Source: Chrysomallon squamiferum
Taxonomy: Eukaryota; Mollusca; Gastropoda; Neomphalida; Peltospiridae
Direction of reading: 5' to 3'
NCBI GenBank assembly: GCA_012295275.1
Contig: CM022677.1
Coordinates: 25,706,602-25,770,601 of the forward strand
DNA: 64,000 bases
Shown: positions 23,256 through 36,493 of the stretch, piece by piece
Position numbering within the stretch: position 1 is the first letter of the stretch
How the letters are laid out: each line of letters opens with the position of its first letter
The notes under the pieces: generated by a model
What the model was told of the DNA's origin: nothing
The model's database searches: none
The model's input: the letters and a program-made list of their open reading frames with translations, nothing else
Position numbers and translations under genes: made by a program

Positions 23256-23582
23256 TTGTACCATCCTTAACATTCAGAATACTGGTTAATTTTCGTCCAA
23301 CTCGACATCTCCAACTCATGTCCTCCTCTGTCACATTTGGTATTGTCAAACTGTAGGTCCGTATCTTATCAATGCTCTTCTCACATTTACAGTGGAGTCC
23401 ATTCTTTGCTGACACTTCTTTACACGATGTCGGAACTGAACAAACTGATGTAAACTGTTTTCCAGATTTTCTTTGGAAAACCATTGGCAATCGTACGTGA
23501 GAGGGAGACGCCACATTGCAGAGAAACACGTAATTGCTTCCTATAACTGCCGTGCTTGACCCATTAATCGTGAGGGAATATT
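23256..23582 (-). CDS. Ig-like exon B1
   Basis: 109-codon type-B Ig exon, acceptor ttcacag and donor gtaaga, phase 1-1. It reads EYSLTINGSS, YVFLC, SVC, SC, HCKC, TYSLTIPNVT and SWRC. Copy-specific: SHVRLPMVFQRKSGKQF and RCRVG. Intact. Confidence 0.88.
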
Positions 23583-24236
23583 CTGTGAAAATGCAAATTT
23601 ATTTTAGTTTCTAAATACTTAATGTAACCGTTTCTTTCTTCTTCCTGCATTTTAATGAAACCGATTAAAAGGAAAGACGGAAACAGAAATATATATATAT
23701 ATATCAAAGAAGCAAACAAACACTATTTTCTCTTAACTGTCTAACGGCATCTAGAAAAGAATGAAAATTCTTCTTCAAGTTGTTTCTTTCGTGAAAAACT
23801 GGATGCCTTAAAAGGAAACTGTTTAGGTTGTTATGTGAACTTAAATTGACCAAGCACAGAAAGCTCAATTCGACACTTCGAAATTATCAAATATTGTTAA
23901 CTAATATTTTGATGATTGCCCAGACTGCCGAATATTTGAGAAATAGTTTTTCAAACACAGAAACAGTTGAACATAAAAAAAATTCAGTAACACCTACTGC
24001 CGCATCAGTATATTGTTTTACACGTATTACCAAACAATAAATAAATAAATAAAATAAATTAGAATAAAAAAGAATAACAAGAATGAATAAATCAATAAAG
24101 CAGAAATACAAATAAAAACAACAAAAATAAATTAGAATTTATAATATATTTTGTTAAATGTATCAACGCTTTTATTCGTTTTAATTGTTGTGTAAATATT
24201 GCACGACGTTTTAACAGAAGCTTATTTGCGTTTCAC

Positions 24237-24572
24237 CTGTTTCCTTCAAAAGTGTTATGTTGCTCAGCTGGCTTCCCATTTTACATCTCCACTTATTAAT
24301 ATCTTTCTCCGTTGTATTCACTGTTGTCAAGGTGTAAATTCGAGTGTCATTAGTGTCTGAAGTGACATTTTCACACGCACAATGATAACCAGACACTACC
24401 ACCTTTTCTTTACAAGATTTAGAAACTTCACAAACTGAAGCAAATCCTTTGTCTAAATATCTTTGAAAAACCAACGGCAATGAGGTGATCGAATACGGAG
24501 ACACAGAACCAGTCAATGTAGTCTTCGTTCCTATAACAGCACCATCTCCTGCGTTTATCTTAAGAGATACTT
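24237..24572 (-). CDS. Ig-like exon C2
   Basis: Intact 112-codon type-C Ig exon (EVSLKINAGDG, TTLTGSVSP, RYLDKGF, HCAC, KWRC). B-strand Cys absent, as in all C copies. Donor gtgaaa. Confidence 0.88.
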
Positions 24573-25487
24573 CTGAAAACATATAGAGAATGTCAATAAT
24601 TATATCGAGAATGAGAGAAAGAAAGCTGTAAAACGGTTACACACAATGTGACTTTTGTAAAAACGTATTGAAATCAAACTCTATTTTGAAATTATTGATT
24701 GACTGATTGGTTTATTAATTCTAATTATTTCGTTATTGAAAATGTATTTGATAACGCATTTATTTATTTATTTTTTTATTTTTTTAATTAGGTAAATGTA
24801 TTCATATAATGTATCAATTTAATACTATTCTTTAGGATTTTCCTTTAGAAAAGGTACTACATCCCATGAAAAGAGAATTTACATAAAACAGACTCCGGGA
24901 AACAGAGCAAAAAATCAGTTGTAAACAAATACCATATACAAGCACTACAGGTACGGCAGTGTTTTTCTTTTTGTTGTTTCTTCTTTTATTTTATTTGTTT
25001 TAATTTGTTTTAATTTTTAATTTTTCTTATTTTGGTTTTAAGAAAGACTACTATTGTGCATATTGAGATTCCTTCAGCGATCAGTTCTTTTATTGATATC
25101 AAGTACAACTTTTCCACCGAGACATGTATCATAAGTGGACACTGAATTATTTAAAATTATTTCTCTGAAACGTCATGATCGCAAAACTGATATCTATACT
25201 TTCGAACTGATAATGTTTCCTCTCTTAGACATCATCAAAATGTAACCTGATGCTTATATAAAAGAATTTAACGCACAAAGAACTATTTTCAATGTTGGAG
25301 TTCTATTTTGCATCCAGTTTGGTCATTCCTTTCTGAAAATACGAATATGAATATCAAGAATTCTGTCTTAACCGCAGTCACCTACTAAAGTAATACTTTT
25401 ATGTATGGGCCCTATGGCCTTTATTTATGTTATTTATTCTCTTTTGTGAAATAAATATCAGATAAAAGTACAAAAGATGAGGGTTAC

Positions 25488-25814
25488 CTTTCTCCTGAAC
25501 GTTTAGTTCGTTGGTCAGTTTCTTTCCCAGTTTACACCTCAACTTACTCATATCTTCTTTCGTTGCATTTGTTACCGTCAGAGTGAAAATCCTCGTGTCT
25601 CCAGTAGTGTTAGCACATGTGCAGTTATGATCACTTAGTTGAGACTTCTCTTTACAGGATGTAGACACTGTACAAATTGACTTAAATCCTTTACCATTAT
25701 CTCTTTGAAAGCTCAAGGGAAACGATACGCGAGCAGCAGGCGACATGGCACAGGAAAATTCATAATTGTGTCCCACAATAGCAGAAAGTGGTGCTTTCGA
25801 ATCGACGTAAAGTT
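25488..25814 (-). CDS. Ig-like exon A1
   Basis: 109-codon type-A Ig exon, acceptor ttccag and donor gtaacc, phase 1-1. It starts ELYVDSKAPLSAIVG, then YEFSC, FPLSFQRDNGKGF, SIC, SC, NCTC, IFTLTVTNAT and KLRC, ending NVQEKG. Six cysteines; F-strand aromatic replaced by Leu. Intact. Confidence 0.88.
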
Positions 25815-26159
25815 CTGGAAATTCAAATTTAATATTAATACACCTTCTTGCACTGCATCCAACATAAATTCAACATAGCATTGATAACATGTTACAAATC
25901 TAAGACAAATCGGGTGAAAAGGAAAGGAATATTTTTTCGTCTGTAACGTCAAGAGCACCCTCCATTACTCTAAGGAGCAATTAAGGGTCTAGTAAAAGCA
26001 AATGTCAGTCCACATAGAGACGACACAGAGACTCATCTGTGGTATCTTACCTGTATTTTTAACAAATTATTTGAACAACAAAATATAACGTGCGTGTGGG
26101 AAAAGGACTGTTTCACAAATCGAGCATATTTCTTTAAAACATTTTTATTTCGATCTTAC

Positions 26160-26486
26160 TTGTTCCATCCTTAACCTTCAGAATACTGGTTAATTTTCGT
26201 CCAACTTGACATCTCCAGCTCATGTCCTCCTCTGTCACATTTGGTATTGTCAAACTGTAGGTCCGTATCTTATCAATGCTCTTCTCACATTTACAGTGGA
26301 GTCCATTCTTTGCTGACACTTCTTTACACGATGTCGGAACTGAACAAACTGATGTAAACTCTTTTCCAGATTTTGTTTGGAAAACCAGTGGCAATGATAC
26401 GTGAGACGGAGACGCCACATTGCAGAGAAACACGTAATTGCTTCCTATAACTGCCGTGCTTGACCCATTAATCGTGAGGGAATATT
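26160..26486 (-). CDS. Ig-like exon B2
   Basis: Intact type-B Ig exon. Copy-specific: SHVSLPLVFQTKSGKEF and ILKVKDG. Borders ttcacag and gtaaga. Confidence 0.88.
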
Positions 26487-27144
26487 CTGTGAAAATGCAA
26501 ATTTATTTTAGTTTCTAAATACTTAATGTACCGGTTTCTTTCTTCTTCCTGCATTTTAATGAAACCGATTAAAAGGAAAGACGGAAACAGAAATATATAT
26601 ATATATATATATCAAAGAAGCAAACAAACACTATTTTCTCTTAACTGTCTAACGGCATCTAGAAAAGAATGAAAATTCTTCTTCATGTTGTTTCTTTCGT
26701 GAAAATCTGGATGCCTAAAAGGAAACTCTTTAGGTTGTTATGTGAAGTTAAATTAACCAAGCACAGACAGCTCAATTCGACACTTCGAAATTATCAAATA
26801 GTGTTAACTAATATTTTGATGATTGCCCAGACTGCCGAATATTTGAGAAATAGTTTTCGAAACACAGAAACAGTTGAACATAAAAAAAAATTCAGTAACA
26901 CCTACTGCCGCATCAGTATATTGTTTTACACGTATTACCAAACAATAAATAAATAAATAAAATAAATTAGAATAAAAAAGAATAACAAGAATGAATAAAT
27001 CAATAAAGCAGAAATACAAATAAAAACAACAAAAATAAATTAGAATTTATAATATATTTTGTTAAATGTATCAACGCTTTTATTCGTTTTAATTGTTGTG
27101 TAAATATTGCACGACGTTTTAACAGAAGCTTATTTGCGTTTCAC

Positions 27145-27478
27145 CTGTTTCCTTCAAAAGTGTTATGTTGCTCAGCTGGCTTCCCATTTTACATCTCCAC
27201 TTATTAATATCTTTCTCCGTTGTATTCACTGTTGTCAAGGTGTAAATTCGAGTGTCATTAGTGTCTGAAGTGACATTTTCACACGCACAATGATAACCAG
27301 ACACTACCACCTTTTCTACAAGATTTAGAAACTTCACAAACTGAAGCAAATCCTTTGTCTAAATATCTTTGAAAAACCAACGGCAATGAGGTGATCGAAT
27401 ACGGAGACACAGAACCAGTCAATGTAGTCTTCGTTCCTATAACAGCACCATCTCCTGCGTTTATCTTAAGAGATACTT
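27145..27478 (-). CDS. Ig-like exon C3, frameshifted
   Basis: Type-C exon of 334 nt instead of 336. Two T are missing near 27316 (plus strand ttttctaca rather than ttttctttaca), shifting the frame after SKSC. Otherwise like C2. It may be decay or assembly error. Confidence 0.83.
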
Positions 27479-28412
27479 CTGAAAACATATAGAGAATGTC
27501 AATAATTATATCGAGAATGAGAGAAAGAAAGCTGTAAAACGGTTACACACAATGTGACTTTTGTAAAAACGTATTGAAATCAAACTCTATTTTGAAATTA
27601 TTGATTGACTGATTGGTTTATTAATTCTAATTATTTCGTTATTGAAAATGTATTTGATAACGCATTTATTTATTTTATTTTTTTATTTTATTTTTTTTTT
27701 TTTTTTAATTAGGTAAATGTATTCATATAATGTATCAATTTAATACTATTCTTTAGGATTTTCCTTTAGAAAAGGTACTACATCCCATGAAAAGAGAATT
27801 TACATAAAACAGACTCCGGGAAACAGAGCAAAAAATCAGTTGTAAACAAATACCATATACAAGCACTACAGGTACGGCAGTGTTTTTCTTTTTGTTGTTT
27901 CTTCTTTTATTTTATTTTTTTTTTGTTTTTTTTTTTTTTTTTTTTTTTTTCTTATTTTGGTTTTAAGAAAGACTACTATTGTGCATATTGAGATTCCTTC
28001 AGCGATCAGTTCTTTTATTGATATCAAGTACAACTTTTCCACCGAGACATGTATCATAAGTGGACACTGAATTATTTAAAATTATTTCTCTGAAACGTCA
28101 TGATCGCAAAACTGATATCTATACTTTCGAACTGATAATGTTTCCTCTCTTAGACATCATCAAAATGTAACCTGATGCTTATATAAAAGAATTTAACGCA
28201 CAAAGAACTATTTTCAATGTTGGAGTTCTATTTTGCATCCAGTTTGGTCATTCCTTTCTGAAAGCACGAATATGAATATCAAGAATTCTGTCTTAACTGC
28301 AGTCACCTACTAAAGTAATATTTTTATGTATGGGCCCTATGGCCTTTATTTATGTTATTTATTCTCTTTTGTGAAATAAATATCAGATAAAAGTACAAAA
28401 GATGAGGGTTAC

Positions 28413-28739
28413 CTTTCTCCTGAACGTTTAGTTCGTTGGTCAGTTTCTTTCCCAGTTTACACCTCAACTTACTCATATCTTCTTTCGTTGCATTTGTTAC
28501 CGTCAGAGTGAAAATCCTCGTGTCTCCAGTAGTGTTAGAACATGTGCAGTTATGATCACTTAGTTGAGACTTCTCTTTACAGGATGTAGACACTGTACAA
28601 ATTGACTTAAATCCTTTACCATTATCTCTTTGAAAACTCAAGGGAAACGATACGCGAGCAGCAGGCGACATGGCACAGGAAAATTCATAATTGTGTCCCA
28701 CAATAGCAGAAAGTGGTGCTTTCGAATCGACGTAAAGTT
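28413..28739 (-). CDS. Ig-like exon A2
   Basis: Intact type-A Ig exon, as A1 but with CTCSNTTGDT in place of CTCANTTGDT. Confidence 0.88.
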
Positions 28740-29085
28740 CTGGAAATTCAAATTTAATATTAATACACCTTCTGACACTGCATCCAACATAAATTCAACA
28801 TAGCATTGATAACATGTTACAAATCTAAGACAAATCGGGTGAAAAGGAAAGGAATATGTTTTTCCTCTGTAACGTCAAGAGCACCCTCCATTACTCTAAG
28901 GAGCAATTAAGGGTCTAGTAAAAACAAATGTCAGTCCACATAGAGACGACACAGAGACTCATCTGTGGTATCTTACCTGTATTTTTAACAAATTATTTGA
29001 ACAACAAAATATAACGTGCGTGTGGGAAAAGGACTGTTTCACAAATCGAGCATATTTCTTTAAAACATTTTTATTTCGATCTTAC

Positions 29086-29412
29086 TTGTTCCATCCTTAA
29101 CCTTCAGAATACTGGTTAATTTTCGTCCAACTTGACATCTCCAACTCATGTCCTCCTCTGTCACATTTGGTATTGTCAAACTGTAGGTCCGTATCTTATC
29201 AATGCTCTTCTCACATTTACAGTGGAGTCCATTCTTTGCTGACACTTCTTTACACGATGTCGGAACTGAACAAACTGATGTAAACTCTTTTCCAGATTTT
29301 GTTTGGAAAACCAATGGCAATGATACGTGAGACGGAGACGCCACATTGCAGAGAAACACGTAATTGCTTCCTATAACTGCCGTGCTTGACCCATTAATCG
29401 TGAGGGAATATT
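29086..29412 (-). CDS. Ig-like exon B3
   Basis: Intact type-B Ig exon whose visible domain sequence equals B2. Confidence 0.88.
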
Positions 29413-30066
29413 CTGTGAAAATGCAAATTTATTTTAGTTTCTAAATACTTAATGTACCGGTTTCTTTCTTCTTCCTGCATTTTAATGAAACCGATTAAAA
29501 GGAAAGACGGAAACAGAAATATATATATATATATATAAAAAGCAAACAAACACTATTTTCTCTTAACTGTCTAACGGCATCTAGAAAAGAATGAAAATTC
29601 TTCTTCAAGTTGTTTCTTTCGTGAAAGACTGGATCCTTTAAATGAAACTGTTTAGGTTGTTATGTGAACTTAAATTGACCAAGCACAGAAAGCTCAATTC
29701 GACACTTCGAAATTATCAAATATTGTTAACTAATATTTTGATGATTGCCCAGACTGCCGAATATTTGAGAAATAGTTTTTGAAACACAGAAACAGTTGAA
29801 CATAAAAAAACATTCAGTAACACATATTGCCGCATCAGTATATTGTTTTGCACGTATTACCAAACAATAAATAAATAAATAAAATAAATTAGAATAAAAA
29901 AGAATAACAAGAATGAATAAATCAATAAAGCAGAAATACAAATAAAAACAACAAAAATAAATTAGAATTTATAATATATTTTTTTCAATGTATCAACGCT
30001 TTTATTCGTTTTAATTGTTGTGTAAATATTGCACGGCGTTTTAACAGAAGCTTATTTGCGTTTCAC

Positions 30067-30402
30067 CTGTTTCCTTCAAAAGTGTTATGTTGCTCAGCTG
30101 GCTTCCCATTTTACATCTCCACTTATTAATATCTTTCTCCGTTGTATTCACTGTTGTCAAGGTGTAAAATCGAGTGTCATTAGTGTCTGAAGTGACATTT
30201 TCACACGCACAATGATAACCAGACACTACCACCTTTTCTTTACAAGATTTAGAAACTTCACAAACTGAAGCAAATCCTTTGTCTAAATATTTTTGAAAAA
30301 CCAACGGCAATGAGGTGATCGAATACGGAGACACAGAACCAGTCAATGTAGTCTTCGTTCCTATAACAGCACCATCTCCTGCGTTTATCTTAAGAGATAC
30401 TT
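30067..30402 (-). CDS. Ig-like exon C4
   Basis: Intact type-C Ig exon; KYLDKGF and TRFYTL are the copy-specific residues. B-strand Cys absent. Confidence 0.88.
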
Positions 30403-30618
30403 CTGAAAACATATAGAGAATGTCAATAATTATATCGAGAATGAGACAAAGAAAGCTGTAAAACGGTTACACACAATGTGACTTTTGTAAAAACGGTTAT
30501 ACACAATGTGACTTTTGTAAAAACATATTTAATCAAACTCTGTTTTGAAATTATTGATTGACTGATTGGTTTATTAATTCTAATTATTTCGTAATTGAAA
30601 ATGTATTTGATAACGCAT

Positions 30619-30654
<36 letters not shown>

Positions 30655-31367
30655 TTTATTTAAATTTTATTATGTAAATGTATTCATATAATTTATCAGT
30701 TTAATACTATTCTTTAGGATTTTCCTTTAGAAAAGGTACTACATCCCATGAAAAGAGAATTTACACAAAACAGACTCCGGGAAACAGAGCAAAGAATCAG
30801 TTGTAAACAAATACCATATACAGGAACTACAGGTACGGCAGTTTTTTTTTTTTTTTTTTTTCTTTTTTTTTTTATTTGTTTTAATTTTTTTTTTTTTTTT
30901 TTTTTTCTTATTTTGGTTTTAAGAAAGACTACTATTGTGCATTTGAGATTCCTTCAGAGTTCAGTTCTTTTATTGATATCAAGTACAACTTTTCCACCGA
31001 GACATTTATCATAAGTGGACACTGAATTATTTAAAATTATTTCTCTGAAACGTCATGATCGCAAAACTGATATCTATACTTTCGAACTGATAATGTTTCC
31101 TCTCTTAGACATCATCAAAATGTAACCTGGTGCTTATATAAAATAATCTAACGCACAAAGAACTATTTTCAATGTTAGAGTTCTATTTTCCGTCCACTTT
31201 AGTCGTTCGTTTCTGAAAATACAAATATGAATATCAAGAATTCTGTCTTAACTGCAGTCACCTACTAAAGTAATATTTTTATGTATGTGCCCTATGGCCT
31301 TTATTTATGTTATTTGTTATCTTTTGTGAAATAAATATACGATAAAAGTATAAAAGATGAGGGTTAC

Positions 31368-31694
31368 CTTTCTCCTGAACGTTTAGTTCATTGGTCAGTT
31401 TCTTTCCCAGTTTACACCTCAACTTACTCATATCTTCCTTCTTCGCATTTGTTACCGTCAGAGTGAAAATCCTCGTGTCTCCTGTAGTGTTAGCACATGT
31501 GCAGTTATGATCACTTAGTTGAGACTTCTCTTTACAGGATGTAGACACTGTACAAATTGACTTAAATCCTTTACCATTATCTCTTTGAAAACTCAAGGGA
31601 AACGATACGCGAGCAGCAGGCGACATGGCACAGGAAAATTCATAACTGTGTCCCACAATAGCAGAAAGTGGTGCTTTCGAATCGACGTAAAGTT
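31368..31694 (-). CDS. Ig-like exon A3
   Basis: Intact type-A Ig exon; HSYEFSC and TNAKKEDM are copy-specific. TNAKKEDM removes the NAT sequon of A1/A2. Confidence 0.88.
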
Positions 31695-32038
31695 CTGGAA
31701 ATTCAAATTTAATATTAATACACCTTCTGACACTGCATCCAACATAAATTCAACATAGCATTGATAACATGTTACAAATCTAAGACAAATCGGGTGAAAA
31801 GGAAAGGAATATGTTTTTCCTCTGTAACGTCAAGAGCACCCTCCATTACTCTAAGGAGCAATTAAGGACCTAGTAAAAACAAATGCCAGTCCACAAAGAG
31901 GACACAGAGACTCCTCTGTGGTATCTTAGCTGTATTTTTAACAAATTCTTTTAACAACAAAATATAACGTGCGTGTGGGAAAAGGACTGTTTCACAAATC
32001 GTGCTTATTTCTTTAAAACATTTTTATTTCGATCTTAC

Positions 32039-32365
32039 TTGTACCATCCTTAACGTTCAGAATACTGGTTAATTTTCGTCCAACTTGACATCTCCAACTC
32101 ATGTCCTCCTCTGTCACGTTTGGTATTGTCAAACTGTAGGTCCTTATCTTATCAGTGCTCTTCTTACATTTACAGTGGAGTCCATTCTTTGCTGACACTT
32201 CTTTACACGATGTGGGAACTGAACAAACTGAGGTAAACTCTTTTCCAGATTTTGTTTGGAAAACCATTGGCAATGGTACGTGAGACGGAGACGCCACATT
32301 GCAGAGAAACACATAATTGCTTCCTATAACTGCCGTGCTTGACCCATTAATCGTGAGGGAATATT
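32039..32365 (-). CDS. Ig-like exon B4
   Basis: Intact type-B Ig exon; SHVPLPMVFQ and CKKSTDKI are copy-specific. Confidence 0.88.
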
Positions 32366-33023
32366 CTGTGAAAATGCAAATTTATTTTACTTTCTAAATA
32401 CTTAATGTAGCCCGTTTCTTTCTTCTTCCTGCATTTTAATGAAACCGATTAAAAGGAAAGACGCAAACAGAAATATATATATATATATATATCAAAGAAG
32501 CAAACAAACACTATTTTATCTTAACTGTCTAACGGCATCTACAAAAGAGTGAAAATTCTTCTTCAAGTTGTTTCTTTCGTGAAAAACTGGATCCTTTAAA
32601 TGAAACTGTTTAGGTTGTTATGTGAACTTAAATTGACCAAGCACAGAAAGCTCAATTCGACACTTCGAAATTATCAAATATTGTTAACTAATATTTTGAT
32701 GATTGCCCAGACTGCCGAATATTTGAGAAATAGTTTTTGAAACACAGAAACTGTTGAACATCAAAAAAAAAATTCAGTACATATTGCCGCATCAGTATAT
32801 TGTTTTGCACGTATTACCAAACAATAAATAAATAAATAAAATAAATTAGAATAAAAAAGAATAACAAGAATTAATAAATCAACAAAGCAGAAATATAAAT
32901 AAAAACAACAAAAATAAATTAGAATTTATAATATATTTTTTTAAATGTATCAACGCTTTTATTCGTTTTAATTGTTGTGTAAATATTGCACGGCGTTTTA
33001 ACAGAAGCGTATTGGCGTCTCAC

Positions 33024-33359
33024 CTGTTTCCTTCAAAAGTGTTATGTTGCTCAGCTGGCTTCCCATTTTACATCTCCACTTATTAATATCTTTCTCCGTT
33101 GTATTCACTGTTGTCAAGGTGTAAATTCGAGTGTCATTAGTGTCTGAAGTGACATTTTCACACGCACAATGATAACCAGACACTACCACCTTTTCTTTAC
33201 AAGATTTAGAAACTTCACAAACTGAAGCAAATCCTTTGTCTAAATATTTTTGAAAAACCAACGGCAATGAGGTGATCGAATACGGAGACACAGAACCAGT
33301 CAATGTAGTCTTCGTTCCTATAACAGCACCATCTCCTGCGTTTATCTTAAGAGATACTT
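33024..33359 (-). CDS. Ig-like exon C5
   Basis: Intact type-C Ig exon; KYLDKGF with TRIYTL. B-strand Cys absent. Confidence 0.88.
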
Positions 33360-33773
33360 CTGAAAACATATAAAGAATGTCAATAATTATATCGAGAATG
33401 AGAAAAAGAAAGCTGTAAAACGGTTATACACCATGTGACTTTTGTAAAAACGTATTGAAATCAAACTCTATTTTGAAATTATTGATTGACTGATTGGTTT
33501 ATTAATTATAATTATTTCATCATTGAAAATGTATTTCATAACGCATTTATTTATTTATTTATGTATTTCATAACGCATTTATTTATTTATTTATGTAAAT
33601 GTATTCATATAATTTATCAATTTAATACTATTCTTTAGGATTTTCCTTTAGAAAAGGTACTACATCCCATGAAAAGAGAATTTACATAAAACAGACTCCG
33701 GGAAACAAAGCAAAAAAATCAGTTGTAAACAAATACCATATACAGGAACTACAGGTACGGCAGTTTTTTTTTT

Positions 33774-33805
<32 letters not shown>

Positions 33806-34298
33806 TTTAATTGGTTAATTTTTAATTTTAATTTTCTTAATTTTGGTTTTAATAAAGACTAATATTGTGCATTTTGAGATTCCTTCAGAGTTCAGTTCTT
33901 TTATTGATATCAAGTACAACTGTTCCACAGAGACATTTATCATAAGTGGACACTGAATTATTTAAAATTATTTCTCTGAAACGTCATGATCGTAAAACTG
34001 ATATCTATACTTTCGAACTGATAATGTTTCCTCTCTTAGACATCATCAAAATGTAACCTGGTGCTTATATAAAATAATTTAACGCACAAAGAACTATTTT
34101 CAATGTTAGAGTTCTATTTTCCGTCCACTTTAGTCGTTCGTTTCTGAAAATACAAATATGAATATCAAGAATTCTGTCTTAACTGCAGTCACCTACTAAA
34201 GTAATATTTTTATGTATGTGCCCTATGGCCTTTATTTATGTTATTTGTTATCTTTTGTGAAATAAATATACGATAAAAGTATAAAAGATGAGGGTTAC

Positions 34299-34625
34299 CT
34301 TTCTCCTGAACGTTTAGTTCATTGGTCAGTTTCCTTCCCAGTTTACACCTCAACTTACTCATATCTTCCTTCTTCGCATTTGTTACCGTCAGAGTGAAAA
34401 TCCTCGTGTCTCCTGTAGTGTTAGCACATGTGCAGTTATGATCACTTAGTTGAGACTTCTCTTTACAGGATGTAGACACTGTACAAATTGACTTAAATCC
34501 TTTACCATTATCTCTTTGAAAACTCAAGGGAAACGATACGCGAGCAGCAGGCGACATGGCACAGGAAAATTCATAATTGTGTCCCACAATAGCAGAAAGT
34601 GGTGCTTTCGAATCGACGTAAAGTT
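34299..34625 (-). CDS. Ig-like exon A4
   Basis: Intact type-A Ig exon; HNYEFSC, TNAKKEDM and KLGRKL are copy-specific. Confidence 0.88.
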
Positions 34626-34969
34626 CTGGAAATTCAAATTTAATATTAATACACCTTCTGACACTGCATCCAACATAAATTCAACATAGCATTGATAACA
34701 TGTTACAAATCTAAGACAAATCGGGTGAAAAGGAAAGGAATATGTTTTTCCTCTGTAACGTCAATAGCACCCTCCATTACTCTAAGGAGCAATTAAGGAC
34801 CTAGTAAAAACAAATGCCAGTCCACAAAGAGGACACAGAGACTCCTCTGTGGTATCTTAGCTGTATTTTTAACAAATTATTTTAACAACAAAATATAACG
34901 TGCGTGTGGGAAAAGGACTGTTTCACAAATCGAGCTTATTTCTTTAAAACATTTGTATTTCGATCTTAC

Positions 34970-35296
34970 TTGTACCATCCTTAACGTTCAGAATACTGGT
35001 TAATTTTCGTCCAACTTGACATCTCCAACTCATGTCCTCCTCTGTCACATTTGGTATTGTCAAACTGTAGGTCCGTATCTTATCAATGCTCTTCTCACAT
35101 TTACAGTGGAGTCCATTCTTTGCTGACACTTCTTTACACGATGTCGGAACTGAACAAACTGATGTAAACTCTTTTCCAGATTTTGTTTGGAAAACCATTG
35201 GCAATGATACGTGAGACGGAGACGCCACATTGCAGAGAAACACGTAATTGCTTCCTATAACTGCCGTGCTTGACCCATTAATCGTGAGGGAATATT
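34970..35296 (-). CDS. Ig-like exon B5
   Basis: Intact type-B Ig exon; SHVSLPMVFQ and CEKSIDKI. It is the closest intact relative of decayed B0 by flank structure (both are followed by the same junction). Confidence 0.88.
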
Positions 35297-35740
35297 CTGT
35301 GAAAATGCAAATTTATTTTAGTTTCTAAATACTTAATGTAACGGTTTCTTTCTTCTTCCTGCATTTTAATGAAACCGATTAAAAGGAAAGACGGAAACAG
35401 AAATATATATATATATATATATATATATAAGAAGCAAACAAACACTATTTTCTCTTAACTGTCTAACGGCATCTAGAAAAGTGTGAAAATTCTTCTTCAA
35501 GTTGTTTCTTTCGTGAAAATCTGGATCCCTTAAACGAAACTCTTTAGGTTGTAATGTGAACTAAAATTAACCAGGGCACAGAAAGCTCAATTCGACACTT
35601 CGAAATTATCAAATATTGTTAACTAATATTTTGATGATTGCCCAGACTGCCGAACATTTGAGAAATAGTTTTTGAAACACAGAACATAAAAAAAAATCAG
35701 TGACACCTATTGCCGTATCAAATAGTTTTAAATAGGTAAA

Positions 35741-36413
35741 ATGTACAGAAACAGAGAAACGAAGGCATCGACAAAAACAGTAATACAACCACAGAAGAAC
35801 AGCGATAAAAATGTTCTGAGTCATGTAGTATTAATTTGTCTCTCTTCGCTATCTCTATTTTTGATTTCCTGATATTTCCAAATGTCGTTGTACCTCTGGA
35901 TTTCAATCCATCAATATCTCTAATTGTCACTTTGCATCCATTTTATTTCTCAAAATATTACCCTTTCTCTCTTTTTTACATACGTCTATTTCTTAAGCTG
36001 TCAGTCTGCCTTTCTGTTTATCTATAAGTCTATATATCACATTATAACTCTATATCTGTTGTTCAGTCTGTCTCTCTCTCTCTTTCTCTATCGCTCCCTC
36101 CCTCTCTCTCTGCATGTCTATCTATCTGTCTATCTATATATCTACATATGTCTGTGTCTCACTACCTATGTCCATCTGTTTCAATGCATTAGTCAATAAC
36201 GACACCTCTTCTACGTTTTTCTCTCTCTTAGACTGATTATTCTACTTTTATCCTTTTTCACAAACTAATCTCTATTCATTCTATCTCTCTATCTGACACA
36301 TATCTATCCATGTGCCTACCTCTCTATTGCTCTCTTGTTGTATCTATACATTCGGATACTACGATAGGCTTCCCCTGTTTTGTTCCTCGTGATGTCATGT
36401 TGGTACGTTTCGC
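35741..36413. other. Pyrimidine-rich junction, no gene seen
   Basis: Matches 1540-2198 closely, with TCTA/TCTC-rich plus strand. No exon with supported borders. Confidence 0.75.
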
Positions 36414-36493
36414 CATAATACTCCTTTTTATCAGTTTTATTTTTTATGTTTCTATTTTTACTTTACTACTAACTTGACCTCATTTTTACTTAC

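Larger units (their letters stand above)
22784..24572 (-). repeat. Short C/B unit lacking an A exon
   Basis: 1.79-kb version of the 2.9-kb unit: C2 and B1 are present but no A exon follows B1. C-to-A intron sequence joins directly to the B1 donor near 23240-23250. A shared gattcc-type stretch marks the join. Confidence 0.75.
24573..27478 (-). repeat. 2.9-kb C-B-A Ig unit (C3, B2, A1)
   Basis: Three Ig exons with conserved introns. The intron between C and A holds a T-rich/TTTA block near 24755-24790. No other coding is seen in 24573-25487 or 26487-27144. C3 has a 2-nt deletion. Confidence 0.85.
27479..30402 (-). repeat. 2.9-kb C-B-A Ig unit (C4, B3, A2)
   Basis: Next copy of the unit, near-identical introns to the previous one. 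Poly-T tracts at 27660-27710 and 27910-27950. All three exons are open. Confidence 0.85.
30403..33359 (-). repeat. 2.96-kb C-B-A Ig unit (C5, B4, A3)
   Basis: Third copy. It has a local duplication of a 30-nt piece near 30465-30525 (ACACAATGTGACTTTTGTAA twice), a TTTA run at 30618-30660 and a T-rich block at 30841-30906. All exons open. Confidence 0.85.
33360..35740 (-). repeat. Truncated C-B-A unit (B5, A4) ending at array junction
   Basis: A4 and B5 are present. Where the C exon would follow on the + side, sequence switches near 35735 to the 6-kb-unit flank. T-rich block at 33765-33810. This is the 5' edge of the left Ig array in gene order, next to unit U4. Confidence 0.8.

Noticed and set aside
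26804-27019. Hydrophobic minus-strand frames like YLFIYCLVIR near 23887, 26804, 29726, 57539 and 60341, possible signal peptides or membrane segments
   Set aside because: They lie in the conserved B-to-C intron, are repeated with each unit, lack suitable splice borders, and are AT-rich intron translations.
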